Assembly: GCA_009693045.1 (NCBI GenBank)
Contig: SHXZ01000009.1
Coordinates: forward strand, 38,686 to 102,685
Direction of reading: 5' to 3'
Source of the DNA: Dehalococcoidia bacterium
GTDB taxonomy: Bacteria; Chloroflexota; Dehalococcoidia; Lucifugimonadales; SHYT01
DNA length: 64,000 bases
Below, in pieces: positions 20,909 to 31,615 of this stretch (position 1 is the first letter of the stretch; every line of letters begins with the position of its first letter). The translations under genes and the position numbers were made by a program. Below the pieces are notes generated by a model. The model did no database searches. It was not told where the DNA came from and saw only the letters and a list, made by a program, of their open reading frames with translations.

Positions 20909-22533
20909 GGCTCGGACCTCATGCCTCTAAAGCTCAGCAAGGCCATCGGAATTGACGACACCAAAACCAGGAGTAGCGCGGGAGTTGCGGCCCGCGCAAG
21001 GAACCCGCTGTCCGCGGCGGACCACGTGACCGTCGCCAGCGTCTTTATGCCGATGGGGCTAAGCAGCAGCGTCGCGGGCAACTCCTTCATCGCGCTCAGA
21101 AACACCAGCGCCGCGCCCGCCAGCACGCCGGGCCTGATGAGCGGCGCCGTGACGCGCACCGTGGTGCGTAGGTGGGACTCGCCCAAACTGCGCGAGGCCT
21201 CCTCAATGTGTGGGTTGACTTGCAGCAACGACGTGCGCGCTGCGCCCACGGCTTGCGGTAGGAACAGGATGACGTACGCCAGGACGAGCAGCGCGATGGT
21301 CTGGTACAGCGGCGTCAGCAGGTTCGCGCCGAAGAAGACCAGCGCCAGCGCCACCACAATGCCCGGCAGCCCAAACCCCACGTAGGTGGACCGCTCCAGG
21401 GCCACCGTGAGAAAGCTCCGGTAGCGGACGGCCAGGATCGCCACAGGCAGCGCCCCAGCCACCGCCGCTGCGGCCCCCAGCCCCGCCGCGTAGCCGGAGC
21501 TCAGGGCGGCGCTCCACACCACCCGCAGCGGCTCGCCCGCCAGTCGCGCCTGCGCCACCCAATAGCTCAGCACGCCGAGCGGCATCAGCAGCGTCGCGGT
21601 AGTCACCAGGCCGCAGAACGCCAGCGCCGGCCAGCGCCACGCGCCAAGGCGTACGGGCTTCATCCGCCGCGCGGTGCCCGGCGCGCTGCGGTGGTACCGC
21701 TGCCGTCCGCGCACCCGCAGCTCCAGCAGCAGGACCCCCCCTGCCGCCACGACGAGCACGAGCGCGAACGCCGCCGCTCCGACGCGGTCAAACGAAGCCT
21801 GGTATTGCAGGTAGATGGCCCAGGTGAACGTCTCGTACCGCATCAACGACACGGCCCCGAACTCACTCAGGGCGTAGAGCGCCGTCAGCAGCGCCCCCGC
21901 GGCGATCGCAGGCCGGAGGAGGGGAAGCGTCACCCGCCGGAACGTGCTCCAGCGACTGTGGCCCAAACTTTGCGCGGCGTCCTCCAGCGAGGGGTCCATG
22001 CCCCGGAGCGCGGCCTGCAAGCCCAGGAGCACGTACGGGTACGTGACCATCGTGGTCGTCAGCAGCGCGCCGGGGTAGCCGTGGATGTCAGGGAAGCGGT
22101 CAATCCCCAGCAACGGACCCAGGAGCTGCTGCGCCAGGCCCTTCGGCCCAAACGCCGCCAGCACCACGTAGGCCGCCACGTAGCTCGGGATGACCAGCGG
22201 CAGCGCCAGCAGCACGGACCAGGCCCGGCGCAGCGGCAGGTCCGCCCGCGTGGTCAGCCACGCCAGGGGCAGTCCCAGCGCCACGGAGAGGCCCGCCACT
22301 CCTCCGACCAGCGCGACGGTGCGTCCCAGCGTTTCCAATGTTCTGGCGCGGAGCAACAGGTCCCAGAACTCGCTGCCCGCCCCAAGCCCGCGCACCAGCA
22401 AGTAGATGGGCGGCAGCGCCACCGCTGCGGCCACCAGAAGCGCGGGCGCCCATAGGGACGCGGGCGGGCGGCGTCCTCCGAGCACCCGGCCTCCCAGCCC
22501 TTGGAGCAGCGCTATACCCCGCGCCATTTCCAC
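20905..22533 (-). CDS. fbpB: Fe(III)-type ABC transporter permease
   Basis: Two permease halves, multiple TM segments; overlaps fbpC-like gene by 4 nt. Confidence 0.85.
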
Positions 22534-22570
22534 GCCTAAACCACCTCTGAATGAAGGTGGCGGTTACCGT

Positions 22571-22685
22571 GTGTCATTCTGAGGAGCCCCGACCGCAGTC
22601 GGGGCGACCGAAGAATCCGTTCGCCGGACGTGCATTCCTCAAAGCGGGTGAATACGGATTCTTTGCCACGCTGAGAATGCCACCC
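22571..22685. repeat. Imperfect inverted-repeat intergenic element (TGTCATTCTGAG family)
   Basis: TGTCATTCTGAGGAG...GAAGAATCCG...CGGATTCTTTG...CGCTGAGAATGCCA. Confidence 0.55.
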
Positions 22686-22737
22686 AAGACACCGTGCATG
22701 TGCAAACAGATCACGCCACTTTCCCCCACAGTTGGCA

Positions 22738-23910
22738 TCAGATCACCCCAACGTTCCGCAGCAGCCTCAGCGTGCCGTCCAGATCGTTCAGGTCGCTCAG
22801 GTCAAAGGACGGCGACTTCACCTGGTTGAGCGGCACAAGCTCTGGGTGAATCTTGATGCCGGGTACCACCGGGTACTCGTACGCGTCGTCCGGCGCATCG
22901 CCAGCGAAGAACTCCTGCGCCCGTGTGGATAGCAGGAACTCTACGAAGCGCATGGCGGCATCCTGGTGCTTGGACGTGCCCAGGATACCCACACCCGCGG
23001 CGTTCACCAGCGCGCCGGCGTCGCCCGAGCGTGGGTAGTAGTTCCGGACGGGAAAGGCGGGGCCTTTCTCTTTGAGCTGCGCGTACAGGTAATAGTGGTT
23101 GATCAGCGCCGCGTCCACCTCGCCGGAGGCCACGGCCAGAAGGGCGGCGTTGTTGTTGGGGTACGCCTTGGCCTGGTTCGCCTTCATGCCCTCCAGCCAG
23201 CCGCGGGCTCGCTGCTCCCCCTCCACCTTGCGGAGCGCGGTGACGAACGCCTGGAACGACCCGTTGATGGGCGCCCAGCCCACCCGGCCCCGCCACTTCG
23301 GTTCGGTCAACCCGAAGACGGAGTCCGGCAGGTCGCGCTCGGAGAGCTTCGTGGTGTTGTAGGCCACCACGCGAGCGCGGGCCGTGATGCCCACCCACTC
23401 ACCCTTCGGAGACCGGAATCGCTGGTCCACCTTCCCAAGGATGGAGTCAGGAAGCTTGAGGAAGCCGCCCTTCTTCGCCACCGCGCCCAGTGCGCCTGCG
23501 TCCTGCGCCCAGAACACGTCCACCGGGCTGTTCTTGCCCTCCTCCAGGATGGTGGCCGCAAGCTGCGACGTGCCGCCGTAGCGGACCTGCACCTTGATGC
23601 CCGTCGCCTTGCTGAACTCCTCAATGATGGGGCCGACCAGCTCCTCGGCGCGCCCGGAATACACGACCAGCGGGCCGGACGGTGGAGGGGCGGGCGTGGC
23701 GGCGGGCGGCGATGCAGTCGTGAATGGCGCCGGCTGCGCAGCCGATGGCGGTGCTTGCGTCGCGCTCTTGCTGCAGCCGGTCGCCAGCGCGACGCCAAGC
23801 ATCAGCGAGAGCAGAACAGGCAGCACCCGGCGAATCAGCGATAGAGACCGGCGGTGCGCTTGGTCTTCTGCCCTCGCCAAGACACCCGATCGCAATGAAC
23901 GCAGGGACAC
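22738..23910 (-). CDS. fbpA: Fe(III)-type ABC transporter substrate-binding lipoprotein
   Basis: Lipobox LATGCSKS; LVVYSGRAEELVGPIIEEFSKATGIKVQVRYGGTSQLAATILEEG. Confidence 0.88.
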   Translation of the reverse strand: MSLRSLRSGVLARAEDQAHRRSLSLIRRVLPVLLSLMLGVALATGCSKSATQAPPSAAQPAPFTTASPPAATPAPPPSGPLVVYSGRAEELVGPIIEEFSKATGIKVQVRYGGTSQLAATILEEGKNSPVDVFWAQDAGALGAVAKKGGFLKLPDSILGKVDQRFRSPKGEWVGITARARVVAYNTTKLSERDLPDSVFGLTEPKWRGRVGWAPINGSFQAFVTALRKVEGEQRARGWLEGMKANQAKAYPNNNAALLAVASGEVDAALINHYYLYAQLKEKGPAFPVRNYYPRSGDAGALVNAAGVGILGTSKHQDAAMRFVEFLLSTRAQEFFAGDAPDDAYEYPVVPGIKIHPELVPLNQVKSPSFDLSDLNDLDGTLRLLRNVGVI

Positions 23911-24577
23911 GGGTGTTCCTCCTTTTCCTTTTCACCTTCGTGCGCAGGCCCAGCGCCGCAGACGTCTCGGCCCCTCAACGACGCCACCAGCAGCCGCTCT
24001 GGGGCGCCGCCCGCGGTAAGGAGCGCGGGTGGGGCAGGGCAACGCACAGCGAGACAGGCCGCAAAAGTGCAGGGCGAGATCGCAGAACGCTGGCGCGTAC
24101 TCACCTACGTCGCATTGCCTATACTACCAAGAGAAATATCATTATACTAACTGATGTTTGACGTTAGCATAGAGTCTTCTAGCGAGTCAAGCACTATCTG
24201 CTGGTATAGTGAACAGTGTCTATCTTTTCGCCTGTTTACCACGGGAAAACTCAGAAGTGGAGGCCCGGTGAACTGATGCGCAAATTGGGTGATATCGGAT
24301 GGTCCTGGCGGGATTCTTGCACACTTCCATGGGGATGGTCGACGAAATTCATGCCTTAACATGAATGGAGCGATTCTCAGAGCATAGTCAGAAAGTTAGT
24401 ACATACATAGTTCATGTTCCTGTCCGCATGTTCAGGCGCCCCGGATGCGGGTCACGGCAGGAAAACGTGCGGCTCGTGCGGCAGCATTATCCCAGGCACG
24501 GTGCATGGCGTACACTACACAGCGGATCCCACGCCAGAGTCACGGCGCACGGGGCCTGTCAGTCGAGAGGTGCACCC

Positions 24578-24940
24578 ATGGCCATGCTCATGTTTGAAGT
24601 AGAAGAAAACCCCAACTGCGAAGGGATGCCCCAGCTCATCTTCAACACCCTCGCCGACGTGCGGCAGGTCAGCCATGTCAAGGCCGCGCGCACCGGCGGC
24701 CAGACGACCTTTCACCGCATCACGGGCTGGTCAAGCGCGGGTGGCGGGACCCCCTCCACGGCTTACGTCGTCAAGATTGAGGAATCAGGCTCAGGCGTCG
24801 GCTGGCTCGTATACGGTGGCGACTGGGGAGTTCGCCTCATGCCGCCCGTGGTCACCGAGGCGTGGGATCTCGCCAGCAAGACCCAGTGGGGCGAGCCATA
24901 CCTCCTCCTGAACGACGAGTCCGACGTGCGGTACGCGTAG
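24578..24940 (+). CDS. Hypothetical protein
   Basis: MAMLMFEVEENPNCEGMPQLIFNTLADVRQVSHVKAARTGG... Confidence 0.5.
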   Translation: MAMLMFEVEENPNCEGMPQLIFNTLADVRQVSHVKAARTGGQTTFHRITGWSSAGGGTPSTAYVVKIEESGSGVGWLVYGGDWGVRLMPPVVTEAWDLASKTQWGEPYLLLNDESDVRYA

Positions 24941-25002
24941 GACCTCAGCTATAGTCTCGTACCTTGCTCAGACATCTGTGCGTGCCTACACAAGTTTTGA
25001 AG

Positions 25003-25094
25003 GCCCGTAAACAGATGCCAACATTCGCGTCGCCGCTGAGATGATGGGGTCCTCTCCGCAACAATAGGGATTCAGGGAGAGGTGGGTGGCGAGG
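25003..25094 (+). repeat. Dispersed ~90-bp intergenic element, copy 1
   Basis: GCCCGTAAACAGATGCCAACATTCGCGTCGCCG...AGGGATTCAGGGAGAGGTGGGTGGCGAGG. Confidence 0.75.
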
Positions 25095-25099
25095 GTTCG

Positions 25100-25127
25100 G
25101 TAGGGGCGCACCGCCGTGCGCTCCTAC
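25100..25127. repeat. GTAGGGGCG-family palindromic repeat
   Basis: GTAGGGGCGCACCGCCGTGCGCTCCTAC. Confidence 0.8.
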
Positions 25128-25237
25128 ATTCTGTGCGTACGGACGTCTCGCGCTTGCTGCCGCCGGCATTCGCTGTGAAGGGTGCAACGCCGCGCCCTGC
25201 CTGCTACAATAGTCCGAGCCTTTTCGGGGGTGATCAG

Positions 25238-25975
25238 ATGACCGTAAGACGCCTTTCTCCAAAGTGGCCCGTATTGGTCCTCCTGATGGTCGTCGCTCTC
25301 GCCGTCGCCTGCGGCGGCAAGGACGACACGCCCCCCGCGACAGCCTCCAAGCCCGCCAAGCCAACGCCAGCCAGCGCACCGAGCGCCCCGGCGGCATCCA
25401 GCAGCTCAGCACCCCAATCGGCAGTAAAGGAGACCGCAAGCGTGACCACACCTTCGCCCAAGCGCTGGACCACTGCACCGGCCATGACGATTGACGCCAA
25501 GAAGAAGTACACCGCAACCATCACGACCAGCAAGGGGGCAATCGTCGTTGACCTCTTTGCCGTCGATGCCCCAAAGACTGTCAACAACTTCGTCTTCCTG
25601 TCCAGGGAGAAGTTCTACGACGGCGTGACCTTCCACCGCATCATCAAGGCCTTCATGGTCCAGACCGGCGACCCGCAGGGGACCGGCTCGGGCGGCCCTG
25701 GCTATCAGTTTGCAGACGAGCCGGTTAAGAAGAGCTACGTCCGCGGGACGCTCGCCATGGCCAACGCCGGCCCCAACACCAACGGCAGCCAGTTCTTCAT
25801 CGTCCACCAGGACTACCCGCTCCCGCCCAACTACACCATCTTCGGCGTCGTCACCGGCGGGCTGGACGTGCTGGATGCCATCGCCACCTCGCCGGTGCGC
25901 GCAAGCTTCTCCGGAGAGCCTTCGCAGCCCACCGAGCGGATAACGATCCAGTCGGTGACCATCACCGAAAGCTAG
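25238..25975 (+). CDS. Cyclophilin-type peptidyl-prolyl cis-trans isomerase lipoprotein
   Basis: Lipobox VACG; FHRIIKAFMVQTGDPQGTGSGGPGYQFADE; NGSQFFIV. Confidence 0.93.
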   Translation: MTVRRLSPKWPVLVLLMVVALAVACGGKDDTPPATASKPAKPTPASAPSAPAASSSSAPQSAVKETASVTTPSPKRWTTAPAMTIDAKKKYTATITTSKGAIVVDLFAVDAPKTVNNFVFLSREKFYDGVTFHRIIKAFMVQTGDPQGTGSGGPGYQFADEPVKKSYVRGTLAMANAGPNTNGSQFFIVHQDYPLPPNYTIFGVVTGGLDVLDAIATSPVRASFSGEPSQPTERITIQSVTITES

Positions 25976-26011
25976 CCGTGTGGCCGCCGGGAAGACTCCC
26001 GCCGCCCGGTT

Positions 26012-26881
26012 TCAGCTTGCCTTCGCCCGCTGGATGAACTCGCTCGTGGCCTCGTAGTCGCGTAGGCCGCCCTTGAGGATGGGCGGCATCAAATAGAACG
26101 TGTTCAATCCACACTGCCGGAAGGCATGGAGCTGCTCCAACGCCATGTCCACGCCAGGCCGGCCTGCCGCCAAGTCGCGCCGCACCTGTTCCGGCACATC
26201 GCCAAAGAGCACCCCGTCTTTGATGGGGATGGGGAGCCCAAAGAGCACCGGCGTTTCCTCCGGCCTTCCCCCTGCCTGCGCAAACGCAGCCAAAAACGCC
26301 TCAGCCTGGTCGGTTCGGTACACGGACTGGGTGATCAAGAAGCGCGCGCCGGCATCCACCTTGCGTCTCGCAAGGCGGGCTTCTGTCTGGAGAGGCCGTG
26401 ACGGGTCAACGGTAGCACCCACGCAGAAGCCGGTCGGCGAGCGGAGCCGGAGGCCTCGGTAATCAAGGCCCTTGTTCATGGCCGCGATGGCCGCTATCAG
26501 CTCGGTCGGTCGTAAGTCATCCACCGGCTTCACCAACGCGAGTTCTTTCTCGTTAAAGGCGTCTCCCTTGATTATGAGCACGTTGGTGACTCCGAGAAGC
26601 TGGGCGCCCAGAAGGTGGCTCTGGAGGGCCAGGCGGTTCATGTCACGGGTGGCCAGGTTGAAGACGGTCGGCCTTCCGGTTTTGGTCTGGAGGAAGTGCG
26701 CGAGCGCGAGGGAGTCCACGCGGACAGACTTGCTTGGATTGTAGGCGACAGAGAAGGCGTCCGCTTCCACGCGCAGAAGCGGCTCCAGGAGCGATGGTTC
26801 CGCGCCTCGTGGCGGGGAGACATCCAGCAGGAAAAAGGGCGCGTGCTTGCTCTGCGCGACGAGATCCACAATGGACGCCAC
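26012..26881 (-). CDS. Methylenetetrahydrofolate reductase family protein
   Basis: VSPPRGAEPSLLEPL...GVTNVLIIKGDAF...GARFLITQSVYRTDQAEAFL. Confidence 0.82.
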   Translation of the reverse strand: MASIVDLVAQSKHAPFFLLDVSPPRGAEPSLLEPLLRVEADAFSVAYNPSKSVRVDSLALAHFLQTKTGRPTVFNLATRDMNRLALQSHLLGAQLLGVTNVLIIKGDAFNEKELALVKPVDDLRPTELIAAIAAMNKGLDYRGLRLRSPTGFCVGATVDPSRPLQTEARLARRKVDAGARFLITQSVYRTDQAEAFLAAFAQAGGRPEETPVLFGLPIPIKDGVLFGDVPEQVRRDLAAGRPGVDMALEQLHAFRQCGLNTFYLMPPILKGGLRDYEATSEFIQRAKAS

Positions 26882-27050
26882 GGCTGGCTCCTCACCGTCT
26901 TCAGCAGGCTACGACTTCCGTCATCATGGTACCATGAGCCCGTTTCGCTTGGGCGCGAAGACTCGTAAGGCCAGTATCGCTGGGAACGCCGCCGCATCAT
27001 ATACGTATATCCAACGGTTGCGATTACGCGAGGAGGGACAACAAGAAACT

Positions 27051-27563
27051 ATGGCCATCAAGTTCACCGACGAGATGAAAGAGCTGGTCAACAAGGCGCT
27101 GGCGGACCAGGCGCCCTGCTTCGTTACGACCGCGTCGGCCAAGGGCGAGCCGGGCATCGGGCTTCGTGGGAGCGTGATGGTGTTTGACGACAACCACATC
27201 GCCTGGTGGGAGCGGGCCAAGCGCGACGGGCTGCAGCACATTCAAGAGAACCCCCGCATCGTCGTCATGTACCGCAACACCAAGCCTGAAGTCCGCAAGA
27301 CCTGGAAGATCTACGCCAGCGCAAAAGTCTATGAGTCCGGACCCATCCGCGAACAGGTCATGGGTCGGACCGTAGCGGCCGAGCTGGGTCAGGACCCGGA
27401 GCGCAAGGGCGTGGCGGTCGTGGCGGAGGTGGACCTGATTACCCAGGGGAACAACCTGCTCCAGGCGAAAGACGGGTTCAAGCTCCCCGACTGGGTCATC
27501 CCGACTCCGCCGCCGCCCCCTGCGCCGGCGGCGCCTCCCGCCCAGGCGGCGCCCGCGCGGTAG
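27051..27563 (+). CDS. Pyridoxamine 5'-phosphate oxidase family protein
   Basis: APCFVTTASAKGEPGIGLRGSVMVFDDNHIAWWERAKRDGLQHIQENPRIVVMY. Confidence 0.82.
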   Translation: MAIKFTDEMKELVNKALADQAPCFVTTASAKGEPGIGLRGSVMVFDDNHIAWWERAKRDGLQHIQENPRIVVMYRNTKPEVRKTWKIYASAKVYESGPIREQVMGRTVAAELGQDPERKGVAVVAEVDLITQGNNLLQAKDGFKLPDWVIPTPPPPPAPAAPPAQAAPAR

Positions 27564-27640
27564 TTCGCAGCGCGTGCGTTTGCCATGGCCTGCCTCTCTC
27601 CGGTACGTCGGCGGAGTGCTACGGGTGCTACGAACAGTGG

Positions 27641-27675
27641 ACAGGGCAGCCTCTTGCGCAAAGGAGCTGCCCTGT
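27641..27675 (+). terminator. Hairpin terminator-like element
   Basis: ACAGGGCAGC...GCTGCCCTGT. Confidence 0.55.
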
Positions 27676-27785
27676 GGCATACAAGACGTGTTACCTCGCG
27701 TTCGATGACAGCCACTGACGGGCGAGGAATCCGGTTTGCCTGCGGTCTATCTGAGTTTTCAGGACGCTCGCATGGTGAATGCCTC

Positions 27786-28160
27786 ATGATTTACGACCTC
27801 GCGGGCGTGATCTTCTGGACCGAGCACCTGAAGCCCATGGTCCGGTTCTACCGCGACGTCCTCCAGCTCCCCGTCCACTCCGACCACGGCGACTTCGTGG
27901 CCTTTGAGATCAGGCCGGGAGTCCGGCTTAGTGTGGGGCGCCACGACCGGATTCATGGCTCCTCCCGCGAGCCGTACCGCGTGATGATCAACCTGCAGGT
28001 GGACGATATCTACGCCGCGCACAACGCCCTGGCGGCCAAGGGCGTTACGTTCCTCCGCCCGCCCGAGCGCGAGGACTGGGGCGGCCTCGTCGCCACGCTC
28101 CAGGACCCTGACGGCAACACCCTCCAGCTCTTCCAGTTCCCGCCGTCATCGCGGCACTGA
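27786..28160 (+). CDS. VOC/glyoxalase-family protein
   Basis: MVRFYRDVLQLPV...LQDPDGNTLQLFQF. Confidence 0.88.
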   Translation: MIYDLAGVIFWTEHLKPMVRFYRDVLQLPVHSDHGDFVAFEIRPGVRLSVGRHDRIHGSSREPYRVMINLQVDDIYAAHNALAAKGVTFLRPPEREDWGGLVATLQDPDGNTLQLFQFPPSSRH

Positions 28161-28216
28161 GCGCTCGCCACCCTGCATTTCTCCCTGGGGCACGGTTTCC
28201 TTGTAGGGGCGGGTCC

Positions 28217-29623
28217 CTACCGCTCCTCCCGGCGCTTTAGGAAGCGGAACAGCGCTGGGTGCACCGCTTGGCACTGCTCCAGTGCCTTCTCCATCACCGC
28301 CCGTAAGGTGGGGTGCGCTTGCGGGCTGGTGCGGAGTCGGAACAGGTGATAGCACTCGCGAAGGTTCATTTGCGCCAGCACGCGGCGGCGGTGCGCGTGT
28401 GTCACCACGTACTGCGCCACCAGCGGTGAGACCTCTGAATCAATGGTTGCAAATGCCTTCTCAGCGGCCCCTACCGCCCCCTGGTACAGTCCACCCGCGC
28501 TCGCGTCACGGATGACCCCCGGCACCAGCGCGCGGTGCGCCACCGTCAGCGGCTGTGCGATGTATGTCTGCATCCGGTGTCGTTTGAACTCGCGGTACGC
28601 GCCGTAGTCCATCACTAGCTCAAGCGTGTACTGAGGCAGTTCCGCCTCTCGTCCGGGCGTGTCGAAAGGCCCCAGCGACTCCCACGCTTGCGCCAAGACC
28701 GCCGCCCGCTCCTCGGCGCCCATCACGCCCGCGGCGTCCAACGACTCCGCGTAGCTGCGGTGCGACGCGGCGAACAGCAAGGCCGCGACCACCTTCTGCT
28801 CGGCGTTGTGGTCGTAGCCGACGAGCCGCGCGGTGCTATCCGGCGACGCCGTCGGCGCGGGCCACGCCGCATCCGATGCAGGCGTGCGCTGCGCCGCCGC
28901 CGCTCTCAGATACTCCGTCGGCTCCGCGTACTTGATGAGTGTGGGCGTGATTGTTTGTCCCTCGTCCTTGAGGAGCTGGCCTATCTCACGCTCCTCCTGG
29001 AGTTGAGAAGCGGCGAGCTTGCGGATGGCGTGCTCCAATGAACGCGCGTTCAGCGTCATGCCCACGTTCGTCAGCGTGGAGGCGGGCAGGACGAAGCGGC
29101 ACGCGTCCGTCGCCTCGCGGCGGATGCGCAGGTTGTACGCGCCGTCGCGCTCGTTCGCGCCGCGCGGACGGGCTGTCCGCAAGTACGCCTGGGTCTTCTC
29201 CAGCAGCGCGTGGTACGCGTCAAAGAGCGCGTCGCAGGTACTGGTGTACATCTCGCGCAGCTTCGGGTGGCGGTCCAGCTCCGGCGGCGTGTAGTAAGCG
29301 CCCTTCTCCAGCACCTGGTAGCGTGATGACTTCTCCGTGTACGACGCCAGCCGGTTGTCTTCCAGCGTGTCGCACGCCAGCCGCGAAATGTTCTCCACCG
29401 CCATGTGGATGACCGCGTGCTCCGCCACCGAGGCGTGGCCGTAGCCCAGCACCCAGCGCTCGTGGAAGTCCGCCGCCTTCTCCGCGCTCACCTGTAGGGC
29501 GATCTCGTCAAACGCCTCCGGCCGCCGCGACGTCATGGCGAACGCCACGGCGATCTGCTCCTCGGTCAGGGTTCGCGCGTCCAGCGGATAGACACGCCGT
29601 GGGAAGCGGGCGGTCGCGACCAC
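28217..29623 (-). CDS. ThyX-like (FAD-dependent thymidylate synthase family) protein with two ThyX-type regions
   Basis: EDNRLASYTEKSSRYQ in the N-half and REFKRHRMQTYIAQP in the C-half resemble the ThyX RHRxxSxNExSxR motif. Confidence 0.8.
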   Translation of the reverse strand: MVATARFPRRVYPLDARTLTEEQIAVAFAMTSRRPEAFDEIALQVSAEKAADFHERWVLGYGHASVAEHAVIHMAVENISRLACDTLEDNRLASYTEKSSRYQVLEKGAYYTPPELDRHPKLREMYTSTCDALFDAYHALLEKTQAYLRTARPRGANERDGAYNLRIRREATDACRFVLPASTLTNVGMTLNARSLEHAIRKLAASQLQEEREIGQLLKDEGQTITPTLIKYAEPTEYLRAAAAQRTPASDAAWPAPTASPDSTARLVGYDHNAEQKVVAALLFAASHRSYAESLDAAGVMGAEERAAVLAQAWESLGPFDTPGREAELPQYTLELVMDYGAYREFKRHRMQTYIAQPLTVAHRALVPGVIRDASAGGLYQGAVGAAEKAFATIDSEVSPLVAQYVVTHAHRRRVLAQMNLRECYHLFRLRTSPQAHPTLRAVMEKALEQCQAVHPALFRFLKRREER

Positions 29624-29677
29624 GTTTTACCTCTGAGTCAACGTTCGCTCAAGGCTATCATAGGTTGCCTCGCAGCT

Positions 29678-29989
29678 CTACGCCGGCCCCACCAGCACGT
29701 CGTCGCCTTCAAGGCGGACGGCGTATTGCTGGAGCGGCTGGTCGGCGGGCTCCTGGACCACCGCGCCGGTGCGGACGTTGAAGCGGCTCCCGTGCAGGAT
29801 GCACTCCACCTCTTCGCCCTCAAGGAACCCATCGCCAAGCGGAAAGTCCGCGTGTGTGCACGTCTCCGCGACCGCGAAAAGCTCGCCGCTGACGTTGGCA
29901 AGGAGGATGCGTTCTCCCTCCACCTCCACCGCCTTCATCTCGCCGCGTTTGATCTCGTTCGCCTTGGCGACCTTGACGAAGCCTTGCAT
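29678..29989 (-). CDS. Rieske 2Fe-2S ferredoxin-like protein
   Basis: CTHADFPLGDGFLEGEEVECILHGSRF (CxH...CxxH). Confidence 0.93.
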   Translation of the reverse strand: MQGFVKVAKANEIKRGEMKAVEVEGERILLANVSGELFAVAETCTHADFPLGDGFLEGEEVECILHGSRFNVRTGAVVQEPADQPLQQYAVRLEGDDVLVGPA

Positions 29990-30108
29990 TGCGCCACCTC
30001 AGACGGATTCTTCGCTGCGCTCAGAGCTTGTGAAGCAATGGTCTTTCGAGCCTTTGGCCCTTCCGGCGACCTCCGGTGTCCATAAGCCAACCTGGGGGAC
30101 GCCCACCG

Positions 30109-30201
30109 CCTCACCACCCACCTCTCCCTAAATCCCTTCTCGACGCGGGGAGGGATTTGACCATCTGACGGCGACGCGAATGTTGGCGTTTGTTCACAGG
30201 C
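30109..30201 (-). repeat. Dispersed ~90-bp intergenic element, copy 2 (inverted relative to copy 1)
   Basis: Reverse complement GCCTGTGAACAAACGCCAACATTCGCGTCGCCGTCAGATGG...AAGGGATTTAGGGAGAGGTGGGTGGTGAGG. Confidence 0.75.
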
Positions 30202-30721
30202 TCTCAGCATGACAGGGGAAGTCGGCGACTTTGACGAAGCCCTATGGCGTCACCTCTTGCTCAGTGGTTGGGTGGCGATTGAGCTCCTGTTTTCCGTTGT
30301 TGGCGGCGTTTATTTTTCAAGCTGAGGAAATTGTGCGGATTTGTTCTTGAATGCCGATTCAGCCAACGGATACGGAGTGCATCGGGAAAACCTGCGCAAA
30401 TTTTTATGTGTCCCTCTCCTTCCATTGCCCTATCGCCGTTCCAGTTGGTGTGGCGGAGGCCGTGGCGAACTCGAGGGTCATCATGGTTCTATGGTAGGAC
30501 TAGGTGACGGGCAAACGGAAGGGGCAGATGGCACCCGTTGCTTATGCTTCCGTGCTCAGCAACGGGTCATGAGGCTGTGGCATAGCCAATTGTTCAGGCT
30601 AGACGGTGGCGCCGCGCGGGAAGAGCAATGCGCTTCAGGCGGCATGGCGCTGACCCTTCGCTGCGCTCAAGGGCAGGCACTAACCCCCCGCCTCGTGCCC
30701 GAGCGGGAAGGGAAATTTCGG

Positions 30722-31615
30722 CTAGCTACCTTCCCGGACGCCGAGGAAATCGCGCACCACCTTGAGGAACACTGCAAGCTGGTCATGGTGCACCCAGTGG
30801 CTCGCATCGGGGATAGTTACGCTGCGGGCATTGGGGAATGCCTTGGTACGCTCGTCCTCGCCACGGACGGCGAAGGACTGCTCGCCGTTGACCAGCAGCG
30901 TCGGCGCGGTGATCCGGCTCCAGACGACCGACGTATCGTCCTCGTGGTACGGGTAGGCCATCCGGGCCGCGCGGACGTAGTTGTCATACTTCCAGGAGTA
31001 CGTCCCGTCCTCGTTGCGCGCGAGGCCGTGCGCGGTGATGTGCTTTGCCTGCTCCGGCGAGAACCGCGTGTGCTGCTCCAGGGTCCGCTTCACCGCCTCG
31101 TCGAGGGTCTTGTAACGGCGCGGGTTCCGCGCGGCAAGCTCGTGGTTGTGGGTGATCCACTGCTGGATACGCTCGTGTGTGGGACGCTGCGCATGCTCGC
31201 CTCGCCGGGGCGTGGGGCCTAGCCCCTCAACCGCCACTACCTTGACGACGTGCTGGGGGTACACGCCCGCGTACTGGAGCACGATGCCCGCGCCCAGCGA
31301 GTGGCCGAGAAGCACGGCGGGGAAGGCGTTGATCTGCGCCAGGAGCTGCTCCAGGTCGGTCACGTAGCCGATCATGGAGTAGTCGCCGCCGACGGCCCAG
31401 GCTGAGTCGCCGTGGCCGCGCAGGTCCGGCGCGACGACGTGGTAGTCGTCCCGCAGCGCCTTCGCCACCCAGTCAAAGCTCCGCGCGTGGTCCAGCGTGC
31501 CGTGGACAATGACGAGCAGCGGCTTCCCTTCGTTGCCCCAGTCCACGTAGTGCATCTTCAGCCGCTGCGAGACGTAGAAGTGCGACGTTGGCCCGACGAT
31601 AGCTTGCTCGCCCAT
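30722..31615 (-). CDS. Alpha/beta hydrolase
   Basis: VIVHGTLDHARSFD, GHSLGAG nucleophile elbow, DASHWVHHD. Confidence 0.9.
   Translation of the reverse strand: MGEQAIVGPTSHFYVSQRLKMHYVDWGNEGKPLLVIVHGTLDHARSFDWVAKALRDDYHVVAPDLRGHGDSAWAVGGDYSMIGYVTDLEQLLAQINAFPAVLLGHSLGAGIVLQYAGVYPQHVVKVVAVEGLGPTPRRGEHAQRPTHERIQQWITHNHELAARNPRRYKTLDEAVKRTLEQHTRFSPEQAKHITAHGLARNEDGTYSWKYDNYVRAARMAYPYHEDDTSVVWSRITAPTLLVNGEQSFAVRGEDERTKAFPNARSVTIPDASHWVHHDQLAVFLKVVRDFLGVREGS

Noticed and set aside
24115-24165. DtxR operator/promoter upstream of fbpA (TATACTA direct repeats, reverse-strand TATAAT)
   Set aside because: No convincing -35 or dyad matching known DtxR/MntR boxes, and it lies over 200 bp from the start codon
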